Part shown: positions 10,894-33,185 of the stretch, piece after piece
How positions within the stretch are numbered: position 1 is the stretch's first letter
How the letters are laid out: each line of letters starts with the position of its first letter
Source: Mesostigma viride
Taxonomy: Eukaryota; Streptophyta; Mesostigmatophyceae; Mesostigmatales; Mesostigmataceae
DNA: 64,000 bases
Assembly: GCA_009746045.1 (NCBI GenBank)
Contig: RPFO01000156.1
Location: forward strand, 2,716,452-2,780,451
Direction of reading: 5' to 3'
Program-made: the position numbers and the translations under genes
Notes under the pieces: generated by a model
Told to the model about the DNA's origin: nothing
Database searches by the model: none
What the model saw: only the letters and a program-made list of their open reading frames with translations

Positions 10894-10977
10894 TATGCTC
10901 GCATGGGTCTTATTGCACCCACAGATTGCCAGATCGTTAGCGTGTCCGTTTAGCGTGTCCGAGTACAGCTGTGGCAT
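10894..10977 (+). mobile_element. ORF1-B 3' UTR, middle part
   Basis: Contains GGGTCTTATTGCACCCACAG, matching 31,055-31,080 in reverse complement. It ends in AGCTGTGGCAT, the left target-site duplication of the next insertion. Confidence 0.6.
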
Positions 10978-11632
10978 TAATTAATTAATTAAAATCATAG
11001 CTCCGTGGGGAGCATATGTAACACATAGCCCTGAGAAAGGGGCATCTATGGGTTTGTAATACAATCAGGGCGACAACCTGCAGGTGTAGGATGTACAACT
11101 ATCACCTGCTCTGGGTGCACTAGGTGCACCTGCACCTCCATGATGGTTCATGCCTCCTAAACAAGCACAGGCACCCAGGGGGGGCTTGAGGAGAGGGCCT
11201 AGAAGGCCTGCATGACATATGGGGTGGAAGGTATGTGGCTAGGCTATAGCTAGGGTACACATGGCCTCTCAGCAGGGAGTAACTCCCTGCATGGGCAAAG
11301 CATGACTCGACATTGCTACGGCTATTGCAAGGGCGGGTGTGGGCCCATCACGTAGGCATACATGGCCACGTCACTAAGCTTTCTAGTCTACACTACTGCT
11401 ATATATTCCCTAGGCTGGGGTGGCTGGGGTGGCTGGGGTTGCAGGGGTCGCCTGCCAGGGCTTGTGGGCGACGTAGATGTCCGCCCCCTTCCAGTAGACC
11501 GGCTTCTGCCCCGCCGTCTGCCGAAGCTGGAGGTAGGTCGGCCATAACTCCCGTCGCCGTTGTTGCTGCGTCAAGGTCAAGTCGTCGTCCAGCGTGTAGG
11601 CGGTCCCCCCAAGCCGCTTGCGACACTTGAGG
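10978..11632 (-). mobile_element. 5'-truncated ORF1-A LINE inserted in the ORF1-B 3' UTR
   Basis: On the minus strand: the C-terminal part of ORF1-A (11,632 to 11,410, ending near the stop), a 3' UTR almost identical to 37,190-37,580, the hairpin (CTCCGTGGGGAG near 11,000) and a TTAA-type tail at 10,978-10,992. The 11-bp duplication AGCTGTGGCAT is at 10,967-10,977 and 11,633-11,643. Only about the last 75 codons of ORF1 remain. Confidence 0.75.
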
Positions 11633-12416
<784 letters not shown>

Positions 12417-12417
12417 G

Positions 12418-14755
12418 TATCTTGAGCCCGTTGCTGGCGGCCCGGCACCTGCCGGTCATGCCCCGCCGCGCCGCCCCGGCCCGCTCTACCGCCAGGACCC
12501 CAAGGTCTTGGCCGCCCGGCACCGCCTCAAGCGTAACCGGGACCCGCTGCAGAAACCACTGCTCCAGGCCGCCCTTGTGGAGGCCTACGAGCACGCTCAG
12601 GACGCGGAGGCGGCCCAGTGCATCGCGGATGCCAAGGCCTGCCAGGCTCGCAACCAGGGCAAGGACATGTGGTACCACCTCGACCGGCTCGGCGGCCGGC
12701 GGCAGCGCACCCCGGTGGAGCACACGGGGGACGGCACGGCGCCGGTAAGCCTTGACCGCTGGTTGGCCCACAATGTTTCCTTGACCGGTGGGGCTCGCGC
12801 CCCCCCCCCGCCGCTTCACCCCGAGACGGCCGCCCGCCTCGGGGTCGCCGGACCCCCGCCGCCGCCAGCGCCCCCCTCCTCGGCCGCGGACTACCAAGTC
12901 CCCGCCTTGCAGGAGGGCTGCCTTGCCACTGACGACGTCGTCCCCCCCTTCACTTTGAAGGAATTGGACGGCGCCCTTGCTCCCCTGCGGTACGATGCGG
13001 CGGTCGGTGCCGACCACCTTTCTGCTGAGCTGCTGAAGACCCCTGATCTGGCGGTTAGGGATCTTCTGCTGGCGTTCTGCAACCGTGTCCTGCTCTCTGA
13101 CGAGCCTCCGCCTGCTGAGTGGCAGACGGCCATCCGCGTCATGCTGTGCAAGAAGGGCTCTGCTGCTGACCCCTCCGGGTAACTACCGGGGTGTCTGCCT
13201 CCAGAGCGCCGCGCTGAAGGTCTTCATGCGCATGATGCTGCACAGGCTCCGCGCCGCGCTGGACCCACACCTGGGTGAGTCTCAGATGGGTTTCCGTCGT
13301 GGTCGTAACACTACATCATGGCTGTGTTTGTCGCGCGCCGGTTGATGGAGGAGGTGCGTCGACTTCCCCCTGACAGTTTGCCGCTGGTCTTCATTTTTGT
13401 TGACTATATCAAGGCCTTTGACACGGTTCTCTGGGAGGCTCTTTGGGCCATCCTAGCTCTGGATCGGGTACCACGTGCGTTTATTGCTGCCATTCGCCGT
13501 CTGTATGAGGGTTCACAGGCAGTAGTGCGGACTGCGGAGGGCACCACTCCACCATTCCCCCTTCACCACGGGGTGTGGCAAGGTTGTGTCCTGTCCCCAC
13601 TACCTGTTCATTATTGTCGTGGATCACGTCATGCGCCGGGCACGTGCGCGCTTTACTGCTCTTTAAGGGGTTCGAGCCAGGCTTGGACATCCTTAACGTG
13701 AAAGAGCACGGCGGGGTTAGACCTGGTTACCGCCTTGCCGACCTGATTTATGCGGATGATACCACCCTCATCGAGAGCCCCGAGCACATTCAGACCTGGC
13801 TGGACTGCCTGGGCCTGGAGGCGCGGGCGGTGGGGCTGGAGATTAGTGTCAAAACTGAGGCGATCGTGATAGGAGCATCCAGTAAACCACCGCTAGCTGC
13901 CGCGCCTGCTCGACGTACGGGATGGAGGTCCCGTTCCGCGACCGCTTCAAGCTGTTGGGGAGCTGGCTTCCTGACACCGCCGACGATGTGGACACCCGCA
14001 TCGGCCTTGCCTGGGCCAAGCTCCGTTCGCTCACACCCTACTGGCGCTCGAAGGGCCTGAACGGGCACCGCAAGCGCATGCTCTTCAAGGTCCTCGTCCT
14101 CACGGTGCTCACGTATGGCGCCGAGGCGTGGACCCTCCCCCCCAAACTGGCAGCTCGGCTCGACGGCACAGTTTACAGGATGCTCCGGCAGGTCCTTAAT
14201 GTAGTTTTTTCCGAGCGTCCGTCATCAGAGTCTCTGTATCATGGCATGCCTCGTGTTTCGGACGAGATTATAGACAGCGTAGGATAGCATTTGTAGGACA
14301 CCTTGCCCGCACCAGCCAGGTCGACACCACCCTTGGTCTGGCCGGCCCCCAGCGGCTTGGACAGCCAGGGCGGCACATTCTGACCTGGCCTGGCCCCAAG
14401 GACATTCCCAAAAGGGTAGGGAAACCTGTCACGAACTACGTTCAGATGCTGCTGGACGACCTCGTGGTCCCAGCCCAGTTTGAGCACCGCATCCACTCTC
14501 TCTCCCGTCTTTGGACTGCCATGCAGGACAAGACGCGGTGGAAGAAGATTGTCAAGGCGCACACGCCCGACCCTGTGGGCAAGCCACCTCCCCCCAAGCG
14601 GAGGAGGCGTTTTGATGAGTAGTGCAGTTAGGATTTTCTAGATAGAGTTAGGATAGTTCGATCACGCGGCTTCCTCCACCCCATCCATCATGAAATATGT
14701 GCTACATGACCTCCCCACGGAGGCATGTTATAATTTAATTTAATTTAATTTAATC
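12418..14755 (+). pseudogene. LINE RT-element (ORF2), 5'-truncated and frameshifted, with 3' end
   Basis: Five overlapping frames make up one ORF2. Pre-RT region: 12,508-13,182. RT palm pieces: IFVDYIKAFDTV at about 13,395 and HHGVWQGCVLSP at about 13,565. Catalytic YADDTTLI is near 13,750. Post-RT region: FRDRFKLLGSWLPD, then VLTVLTYGAEAWTL near 14,090. The stop is at 14,620-14,622. The 3' UTR, hairpin (CTCCCCACGGAG near 14,710) and TAATTT tail (14,731-14,755) follow. The YADD box and the downstream GAEAWTL motif are typical of non-LTR retrotransposon RTs. No endonuclease domain is present because the 5' end is missing; whether the full element had its own ORF1 cannot be seen here. Confidence 0.8.
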
Positions 14756-15225
14756 TTGAGCCTGCCGTTATCTTTTCCGCGTTTAATTCAAGTTGTTCAG
14801 GATTATTCGAATATGAATGGAGATGGAAATGTGTATAGCCTTGTGCATTGAGATTATGGCTTGCTTACGTGTAGCTCTAGCGACTAGATGACCTAGACGG
14901 TGGGGACGGCCAGATCGTCGAGACAGCTTGCTTGATCAGGGCGTGTGTTTCAAGCCTAACTGGCCGGGAGTGTCCAGTGGTGAGCACCATTGCTGCAATC
15001 GCTCTCCCACCATTTACGAGGAATTACCCGCAAATGGAAAACCACTGAAAAGGTCGCAGGCGAGCTACCATCAAGGAGACAACCAGCGCAGGCCAGAAAT
15101 CGGGAGAATCCCGACCATGGTAGCTCGAGCCTGCCATTATCTTGTCCGCGTGTTCGAGCTACCATGGTCGATCCGGATTATCCAGATTTCTGGCATGCAT
15201 TCGCTGGTTGTCTCATGGATATACT
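14756..15225 (+). repeat. P1 repeat copy with inverted arms
   Basis: The central part (14,756-15,060) matches 2.0-2.3 kb reversed and 10.72-10.88 kb. Arms AAGGAGACAACCAGCGCAGG (15,073 onward) and the inverted CATTCGCTGGTTGTCTC (about 15,197-15,213) form a hairpin around GCTCGAG sequences. Confidence 0.6.
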
Positions 15226-15707
15226 AAGTGAGGCAACTATTCCTAATGAGACAACTATTACTACTAGCTTGAAAAACTAATACCAGGAATATCACTGCAG
15301 TGTGTACATGAATTGCACACAGTTGTCTCAGTGAGGTCCCCTTCTCATCCTTGCGGCTTTGGGAGCTGCTGCCCACGGCCCTACTTGCCATAGTTGTCTC
15401 ACTTATATATTGCTCCTCACGGCACAACGACAAGAGAGAGGACTGACAGAATGTCTTTTTACTGTGCAACGTATTGAGTTCCCGCGCAAACTTCAATCGA
15501 CCACAAACAGGTCAACAGTACGGCCCGCAGGTAGGCAGACTACAAGTACGTCCTCAAGGTCACATCTCAAGGAGGTCACATCCATCCAATCTGAGGCATG
15601 CTCTGCCGGTCATTTTGGGTTCCCTGTGAACGCATAGTCAAGCAGCACGAAGTAAGCAATGCCATTTCTAGTAACCCCCTGAGCCAGCGGTTCGTCTTCC
15701 CCACACG
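15226..15707. other. Gene-free stretch downstream of the minus-strand gene pair
   Basis: It contains several copies of GAGACAACTAT / ATAGTTGTCTCA (about 15,229, 15,249, 15,322, 15,386), possibly remnants related to P1. No gene is recognised. Confidence 0.4.
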
Positions 15708-15712
15708 TTACA
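15708..15712 (-). terminator. TGTAA polyadenylation signal
   Basis: TGTAA on the minus strand, 184 nt after the stop codon at 15,897. TGTAA is the standard chlorophyte 3'-end signal. It is the first one downstream of both minus-strand ORFs at 17.5-15.9 kb. Confidence 0.55.
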
Positions 15713-15896
15713 TGGTCCTTGCCAACCTACTATGGGCAAACCCAGAAGGTTGCCGGATCGAAATCCTCTCAGGCTTTCATTTCCATCGGAACGAGCACTT
15801 GCAGATGGACTGCTGCGTGCCAAGCGCTTCCCGAACCGCATCGCCACACTGCCACATTTTCGGGGCCAGGTGTCACCGCCGTCCCTGGATTTTCCC

Positions 15897-17286
15897 TCAC
15901 ACTGCACCCTGAGCCTTCTTGCCTTTCTTCACCATCCCAATCTTTTCCAGATCCTCGGTCACCACGTTTGTTCTGCACACGCAAAGGCAGCACACACGTT
16001 ATGCATCTCAACAATCTTGTCAGCATCAGCCGGGCAGAAGGCAAAGATGGGATCACGTGACCACGCATCACGAAGGACAAGGCATGCCAGTGCCAAATGA
16101 GAACAGGATCAGGTAGCTAGATATGCAGAATCAACTGGACTCATACTAAAATTAAAAGCTTGGGCCTTTTCAAGAAAAAGAGCTGCCCCAACGAGGTTCG
16201 ACGATAAAAACCATCAAAGCAGCAAAGACGCCTGACGCGGCAAGAACAGCAGCTGTGACTGAGCTTAGGCAATGACTGCCGTGAAAAAGCTGCTGAAGAG
16301 GACAAGGGCAGTGGCCTGAACAACATTGACAGGGAGCGCAGCAGGGATGAAACCTTGACACTAAATGACAATATTGTAAATCACATTCAAAATGATAAGA
16401 ATGCTGGCATTGAAGGACCACAATGGCCAACCTGTCCATGATGTAGAAACCTCGAAAAATATCATATGCCACAGCTTAACCTACAGTACATATAGTTGAT
16501 TATGAGACGTGACGAAATCCTGCCCTCATGCCAATGGAGCAGGTGGGCTAAAAGTACCATTGATAGCAACAAACAAAAGCACCTTCAATGTCAATCCTGC
16601 TCAACCAACCACAACCCCCCCGACCTGATGAAAATGCAATGATGCCCCTACCCAACCCTCCCTGTGAATGGCAGGCCTTATAACAATGGGCACGCGGTGG
16701 GAAAGCCTTGCCAAGTAGATACACACCTTCCAGACAACTGTGGCGGGCGAAACATGATCCCAGCAGCCTTTGGTTGAGAATACGATTCGCCTGCCTTTGG
16801 TTGCTTCTTTGGCGCCGGATTCTGCACCTGGCCTGCAACCCCTCCGGCCACGGTAGGTCTCTTCGTCGGGAAGCTGGGTACAGACGACGCTGAGAAATCC
16901 CCGCTTAACAAGGAGGCAGCGGATGGGAGGATAATTTTCGGCGACTCCGTGTCGGGTTTAGCCTGCATTTACCAAGGAAAGGTGGACACCACAGGAGGTA
17001 AAAAAACTTGATGTTTGCCATGTGGCCCACAACACCGGCCACTCACTAAAGGGCAACATATTTTAATCAACCACGCTCTTGCCGACTCGTGGAACGCTGG
17101 AACCTCGCGTTGAATTAACCAAGCCGGATTCCACAATGATTAAGTGCTGGTAACTGGAAACAAATGCAGTACCTTGTCGGCCGCAACCTCGCTCCGAGTT
17201 TGTGCCGCAAGTTCCTCAGCTCCAGCTTCTTCCGACCCGGTGTCCGAATCATAATCCCCGCTAACGAGTAAATTTGGCTTTTCCAT
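15897..17286 (-). CDS. Conserved green-lineage protein with PPQL-x-GR / NVVTED motif, three exons
   Basis: Exons on the minus strand: 17,286-17,173, 16,962-16,727 and 15,972-15,897, all with GT-AG introns and matching phase, giving 141 aa. Visible parts: acidic N-terminus (residues 1-38), LPSAASLLSG (50-59), a Pro/Lys/Gln-rich middle, then FRPPQLSGR (109-117). The last motif is split by the second intron and continues as TNVVTEDLEK (118-127), ending in a Lys-rich tail. I recall this C-terminal motif from uncharacterised land-plant proteins; no function is known to me. The exon 3 choice rests on the NVVTED match; another frame at 16,141-16,231 also fits the phase but lacks it. It starts 51 nt after the stop of the upstream ORF. 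Confidence 0.7.
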
Positions 17287-17337
17287 CCCACCCCTTGCAA
17301 CCTCTATCCCCGAAAACACGGCATACCATGTAGCATC

Positions 17338-17487
17338 TTAGTGGTGGTGGTCAGCCTTCTTCTTCGGGTACCAAATCTTCAGCATCTGAAGTTTGGTGTA
17401 CCCATACACCAATCCAGCCGAGGCAGCACCCACGCGGCAAACAGTGGCCAGCGTGCTCTTGGAGCTAAATGCAGAGTAGCCGGACAT
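17338..17487 (-). CDS. ATP synthase subunit e-like small protein (49 aa)
   Basis: A single short exon. Sequence features are FSSKSTLATVCRVGAASAGL and VYGYTKLQMLK, ending Lys-Lys-Lys-Ala-Asp-His-His-His. One hydrophobic segment (about 12-28) with a small-residue face is followed by a YG motif and basic residues, as in mitochondrial F1Fo subunit e. The wording is close to the small plant proteins annotated as ATP synthase E chain (recognised from memory, not searched). Subunit e lies in the inner membrane and helps dimerise the enzyme. The start is the first ATG. No TGTAA signal lies between it and the next ORF on the same strand, suggesting shared mRNA. Confidence 0.6.
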   Translation of the reverse strand: MSGYSAFSSKSTLATVCRVGAASAGLVYGYTKLQMLKIWYPKKKADHHH

Positions 17488-18253
17488 GGTAGCTGTGCAA
17501 TATTACCAGCTGACCAAAGAACCCACAGGCCGGCTGAAGCTATGCAGGTGATGCCTGCCTTCGACAACGCTGGTTTGCTCTTTTACAGCTGGACAGCGAC
17601 GCTCATCGCCCCGACCCCCCGTCCTCCTGCATGCCGTCGTCGTTTGCCATGCCATGCGCCATGCCGCCATCGTCGGCAACAACCCGCAAGGTTCCAACTA
17701 TGTAAATCATACGGTATAGAGTAGTACGAGTACCTAGAACCATACCTGAATCTGCATATACAAGAGGCTTTGCCGTAGTGTATGGAAAATATTATGTCAG
17801 AAGATAGCGAACCGACGCGCCGCGCTGCGAGGACGCCTGACTGAACGCGCGAAACGGCAGATTGGAACGAATGGCAGTCTTATAGACTTCGGGCAATTCC
17901 GGTACAAATACCGTTACAATCATGTACAGTACAGTAGTACATACATGTACTGTACCAGTGTACCTAGGCCAGGGCTACAGTTCTAGGGGGCGCTAGGCGA
18001 CCTGGGCTGGCAGGAATGGGAAGTGGGAACGCACGAGCCAAGCACACTGTCAGCAGGGATGCACGCAGCACGAAGCGTCGCGCCATTGAACAAGCCCCCT
18101 GGCAATTTGCCTGTCGACTGTCGTCACTCGTCACGATTTTATGCATGGTGGGCAGGCGTGTCTCCATGGCAAGCCAGCTCGTCACTGCACGCTGGTAACA
18201 GGACCCTTGCCCTTCGGTGGAAATAGCCGGGCAATGCCAGTATAGTGGTAAAT
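17488..18253. promoter_or_regulatory. Divergent intergenic region between the subunit-e-like gene and SDHA
   Basis: 766 bp between two heads facing away from each other; both genes appear to encode mitochondrial respiratory proteins. A palindrome (GTACAGTAC ... GTACTGTAC, about 17,924-17,955) lies some 300 bp before the SDHA start. No TATA box is called with confidence. Confidence 0.4.
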
Positions 18254-29372
<11,119 letters not shown>

Positions 29373-29558
29373 GCTGTTTCAAATGTTCATTTGGAGCCCT
29401 GGGCACGATTGTCATTTGAAATAGGCAGCATATCATCTGTTCTGATGCCTGATGGAATCGTGAACGTTGCATATCAGACGTGCCTGCCACCGTGGGATGG
29501 ATTGGCATGAACAACCTTGATGGTTGTGTGGCTGCGTGAACGTTTCAATTTGCATCCT

Positions 29559-29563
29559 TGTAA
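29559..29563 (+). terminator. TGTAA polyadenylation signal of SDHA
   Basis: TGTAA 187 nt after the stop codon at 29,370-29,372, the chlorophyte signal at a typical distance. Confidence 0.6.
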
Positions 29564-29767
29564 AATTATACTCGTCGTGAGTAAAGAAATCCTTCTGCAA
29601 ACTGGGCGTACGCGTGGATGGGTGGTGGTCCATTAATTCCTGCATGACGCGTGGCGGTCCAACTTTGTACTAATGGAGTGTACTTAAGGAGTTAAGTATA
29701 CTAATTAAGGACTAGAGTAGGCTAATTAAGTACGCGCTGTCCCATTCATGTGCAGACACGTGGAGCA
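29564..29767. other. Intergenic stretch between SDHA and the LINE cluster
   Basis: No gene. It contains short TTAAG/CTAATTAAG repeats around 29,685-29,730. Confidence 0.5.
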
Positions 29768-32700
29768 TTAAAAATTAAATTAAATTATAACATGACTCCG
29801 TTGGGAGATCATGTAGCACATATTCCCATGGATGGATGGAGGGGGGGGACAAAGCCGCGAAACCGAACTAATCTAACTCTAAGCTAATCTAATCTAGAAA
29901 ACCCTACCTATTCTACTCAGCAAAGCGCCCCTTCCGCTTGGGGGGAGGGGGCTTGCCCACAGGGGCGGGCGTATGAGCCTGGACAATGATCTTCCACCTC
30001 CTCTTGTCCTGCATAGCAGTCCAAGCAAGAGAGAGGGAGTGAATGCGATTTTCAAACTGCGCTGGGACCACTAGGTCAGCCATCAACTGCCGTGTGGGTA
30101 GGTCATGACATGTTGGCCTACCTTCTTAGGAATGTCCTTGGGGCCAGGCCAGGTCAGGATATGCCGTCCTGGCTGGCCAAGCCGCTGGGGGCCGGCCAGA
30201 CTGAGGGCGGTGTCTACCTGGCTGGTGCGAGCAAGATGTCCTACGAATGCTATCCTACGCTGTCTAATCTCGTCCGAAATGCGAGGCATGCCCTGGTACA
30301 AAGATTCTAGATGCCTATGCGTGGAAAACCCGACAGTCAGGGCCTGACGGAGCATCCTGGTTACCGCGCCGTTTAGCTTGGCCGCCAGCGTGTCCGTGAG
30401 CGTCCATGCCTCGGCGCCATACGTGAGCACCGTGAGGACCAGGACCTTGAGGAGCATGCGCTTGCGGTGCTCGCCGATGACCTTCGAGTGCCAGTAGGTT
30501 TTCAGCGAACGATGCCGAGCCCAGGCCAGGCCGATGCGGGTGTCCACATCGGCGGCGGTGTCAGGAAGCATGCTTCCCAGCAGTTTAAAGCGATCACGAA
30601 ACGGGACCTCCGTCTAGCAGCCGTGGTAGCAGCGGGCTACTGGAAGCCCCAATCACCAGAGCCTAGCTCAGTTTTGACGCTAATCTCCAACCCCACCGCC
30701 CGCGCCTCCAAGCCCAGACAGTCCAGCCAGGTCTGAATGTGCTCGGGGCGCGCGATGAGGGTGGTGTCGTCCGCATAAATCAAGTCGGCCAGGCGGTTGA
30801 ACCCCGCCATGCTCTTTCTCGTTAAGGATGTCCAAGCCAGGCTCGAACCCCTTAAGAGCAGTAAACCGCGCACGTGCCCGGCGCATTAATTAATTAAACA
30901 CGTGCTCCCGTTGGGGAGTCACGGAGCACCAAAGTGCTTGTAATCCCTGTGTGTGCACTACAGGAGAAAGGGCAGAGACCCCCAGTCTCCTTCATGCCAA
31001 AGGCATGCCACAGCTGCATTCGGGCGCGCTAGCTAAACGGACACGCTAACGATCCAGCAAACTGTGGGTGCAATAAGACCCATGTAAGCGTAGCATAACA
31101 AGTATAGCGTGGGCAAGTAATCTGAACATAGCCAGGGCGTAGCATGGCTATACTAGGACTAGGCTAAGGCTATGGCTGGTTCTGTACCGTGCGTTGGTGG
31201 CACGTGACTAGGTATGTTGGCACAGCTAGGCAAACATTCTAGGCATGGCTGCCTTAGCGGCAGTGACTCCAGTGGTTACAAGCTAGGGCTATTGCTGTTC
31301 TAGCCCGCTGGGGGCGTCCACATCTTGTGGTTGATCATCAGGTCCCCGCCCCTCCAGTACACCTTGGGCTTCTGGGGGTCCTGCTTATGGCGGAGGTATT
31401 CCGGCCACAGATCGCGTCGCTGCTGTTGCTGAGCGGGGGTCAGGTCGTCATCCAGCGTCCAGGTGAGGTCGTGCAACCTCTTGCGACGAGAGAGGAACCG
31501 CTGCTTATCCTCAGGGGAGGGGAAGGTGAGCAGGACTGGTGGGGGAGCCGCCTTGTCCCGTGAGTGGGGAAGGCGGTGGCACCCACGCAGTTCTACCTCA
31601 CCTACCAGGCCCATGAGGGTAAGAAGCTGGTTCTTGAGCTCGTCAGCAAGAGAGGTTGACGTCTCACCTGGCTTCTGGGGGAAGCGACGTAGCACCACTC
31701 GGCACTCGCGGCGAGCGCGGTCGGTGACCTCCCGGTGCTGGGCCTGGCGGTGGTCCTCCAGCTCCTGGAGCTTTGTGGCGATGACGTGATCCACAACAAT
31801 AATGAACAGATATGGGGACAGGACACAACCTTGCCACACCCCGTGGTGAAGGGGGAATGGTGGGGTGGTGCCTTCCGCAGTCCGCACTACTGCCTGTGAG
31901 CCCTCATACAGTCGGCGAATGGCAGCAATAAACGCAGGTGGCACTCGATCCAGAGCTAGGATGGCCCAAAGAGCCTCCCAGAGGACCGTGTCAAAGGCCT
32001 TGATATAGTCAACAAAAATGAAGACCAGCGGCAAACTGTCAGGGGGAAGGCGACGCACCAGTCCTCCATCAACCGGCGCGCGACAAACACAGCCATGACA
32101 GTGTTACGACCACAACGGAATTAAACCCATCTGAGACTCACCCAGGTGTGGGTCCAGCGCGGCGCGGAGCCTGTGCAGCATCATGCGCATGAAGACCTTC
32201 AGCGCGGCGCTCTGGAGGCAGACACCCCGGTAGTTACCCGGCGGGGTCAGCAGCAGAGCCCTTCTTGCACAGCATGACGCGGATGGCCGTCTGCCACTCA
32301 GCAGGCGGAGGCTCGTCAGAAAGCAGGACACGGTTGCAGAACGCCAGCAGAAGATCCCTAACCGCCGGAGCAGGGGTCTTCAGCAGCTCAGCAGAAAGGT
32401 GGTCGGCACCGACCGCCGCATCGTACCACAGGCGAGCAAGCCGGTGCCGTCCAACTCCTTCAAAGTGAAGGGGGGGACGACGTCGTCGGTGGCAAGGCAG
32501 CCCTCCTGCAAGGCGCGGGGACTTGGTACTAGTTCGCGGCCGAGGAGGGTGGCGCAGGCGGCGGCGGGGGTCCGGCAACACCGAGACGGGCGGCCTTCTC
32601 GGGGTGAAGCGGCGGGGGAGGGGCGCGAGCCCCACCTGTCAAGGAAACATTGTGGGCCGGCCAACCAGCGGTCAAGGCTGACCGGCGCCGTGCCGTCCCC

Positions 32701-32930
32701 CGTGTGCTCCACCGGGGTGCGCTGCCGCCGGCCGCCGAGCCGGTCGAGGTGGTACCACATGTCCTTGCCCTGGTTGCGAGCTTGGCAGGCCTTGGCATCT
32801 GCGATGCACTGGGCCGCCTCTGCGTCCTGAGCATGGGCGTAGGCCTCCCCAAGGGCGGCCAGGAGCACCGGTTTCAGCAATGGGTCCCGGTTACGCTTGT
32901 GGAGCATGCATGTACATAGTAAGTGCACTT
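29768..32930 (-). pseudogene. LINE RT-element (ORF2), 5'-truncated, with a nested ORF1-B insertion
   Basis: Reading down the minus strand: pre-RT region (about 32,900-32,110), RT palm with IFVDYIKAFDTV (about 31,990) and HHGVWQGCVLSP (about 31,830), a break at 31,780 by a nested element, then resumption at 30,886 (MRRARARFTALKGFEPG). YADDTTLI is at about 30,770 and TYGAEAWTL at about 30,410. The end of ORF2 is near 29,940, then hairpin (ACTCCGTTGGGAG at 29,795) and TTAAA tail at 29,768-29,786. Several frameshifts make it non-functional here. Confidence 0.8.
30887..31780 (-). mobile_element. 5'-truncated ORF1-B LINE unit nested in an RT element
   Basis: It encodes only the C-terminal part of ORF1-B (31,780-31,300), then about 400 nt of 3' UTR, the GTGCTCCCG-type hairpin near 30,903, and a TTAA tail at 30,887-30,897. 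The host RT frame continues on both sides (FIIVVDHV / MRRARARF), with at most AT duplicated. It shows that ORF1-B moves without an RT ORF. Confidence 0.8.
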
Positions 32931-32939
32931 TACATCCCT

Positions 32940-33185
32940 GTCTGTATCTTAAAATGAAACTAAATTAAATTATAACGTTATGACTCCGTAAGGAGATCAT
33001 GTAGCACGTATTCCATTGCGTGATGGATGATGGGGGTGAGCGAAGCCGCGAAACCTACCTAAGCTAACTCTTGGCTAATCTAGATTTATTCCTACTAATA
33101 ACTCTATACATACTCAGCAAAGCGCCCCTTCCTCCTGGGGGGGGGGCTTGCCCACAGGGGCTGGCGTGTGGGCCTAGCTGGATGA
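32940..33185 (-). mobile_element. LINE RT-element 3'-end fragment
   Basis: TTAAA tail and hairpin (ACTCCGTAAGGAG at about 32,982), the 3' UTR and the last codons of ORF2 (CTTGCCCACAGGGGC region, about 33,147). It is truncated at 33,185 and abuts a different LINE in the opposite direction. Confidence 0.65.

Noticed and set aside
16141-16231. Alternative last exon for the PPQL/NVVTED gene
   Set aside because: It fits the splice phase but gives an unrelated tail; the exon at 15,897-15,972 restores the NVVTED motif and has a TGTAA signal at the right distance.
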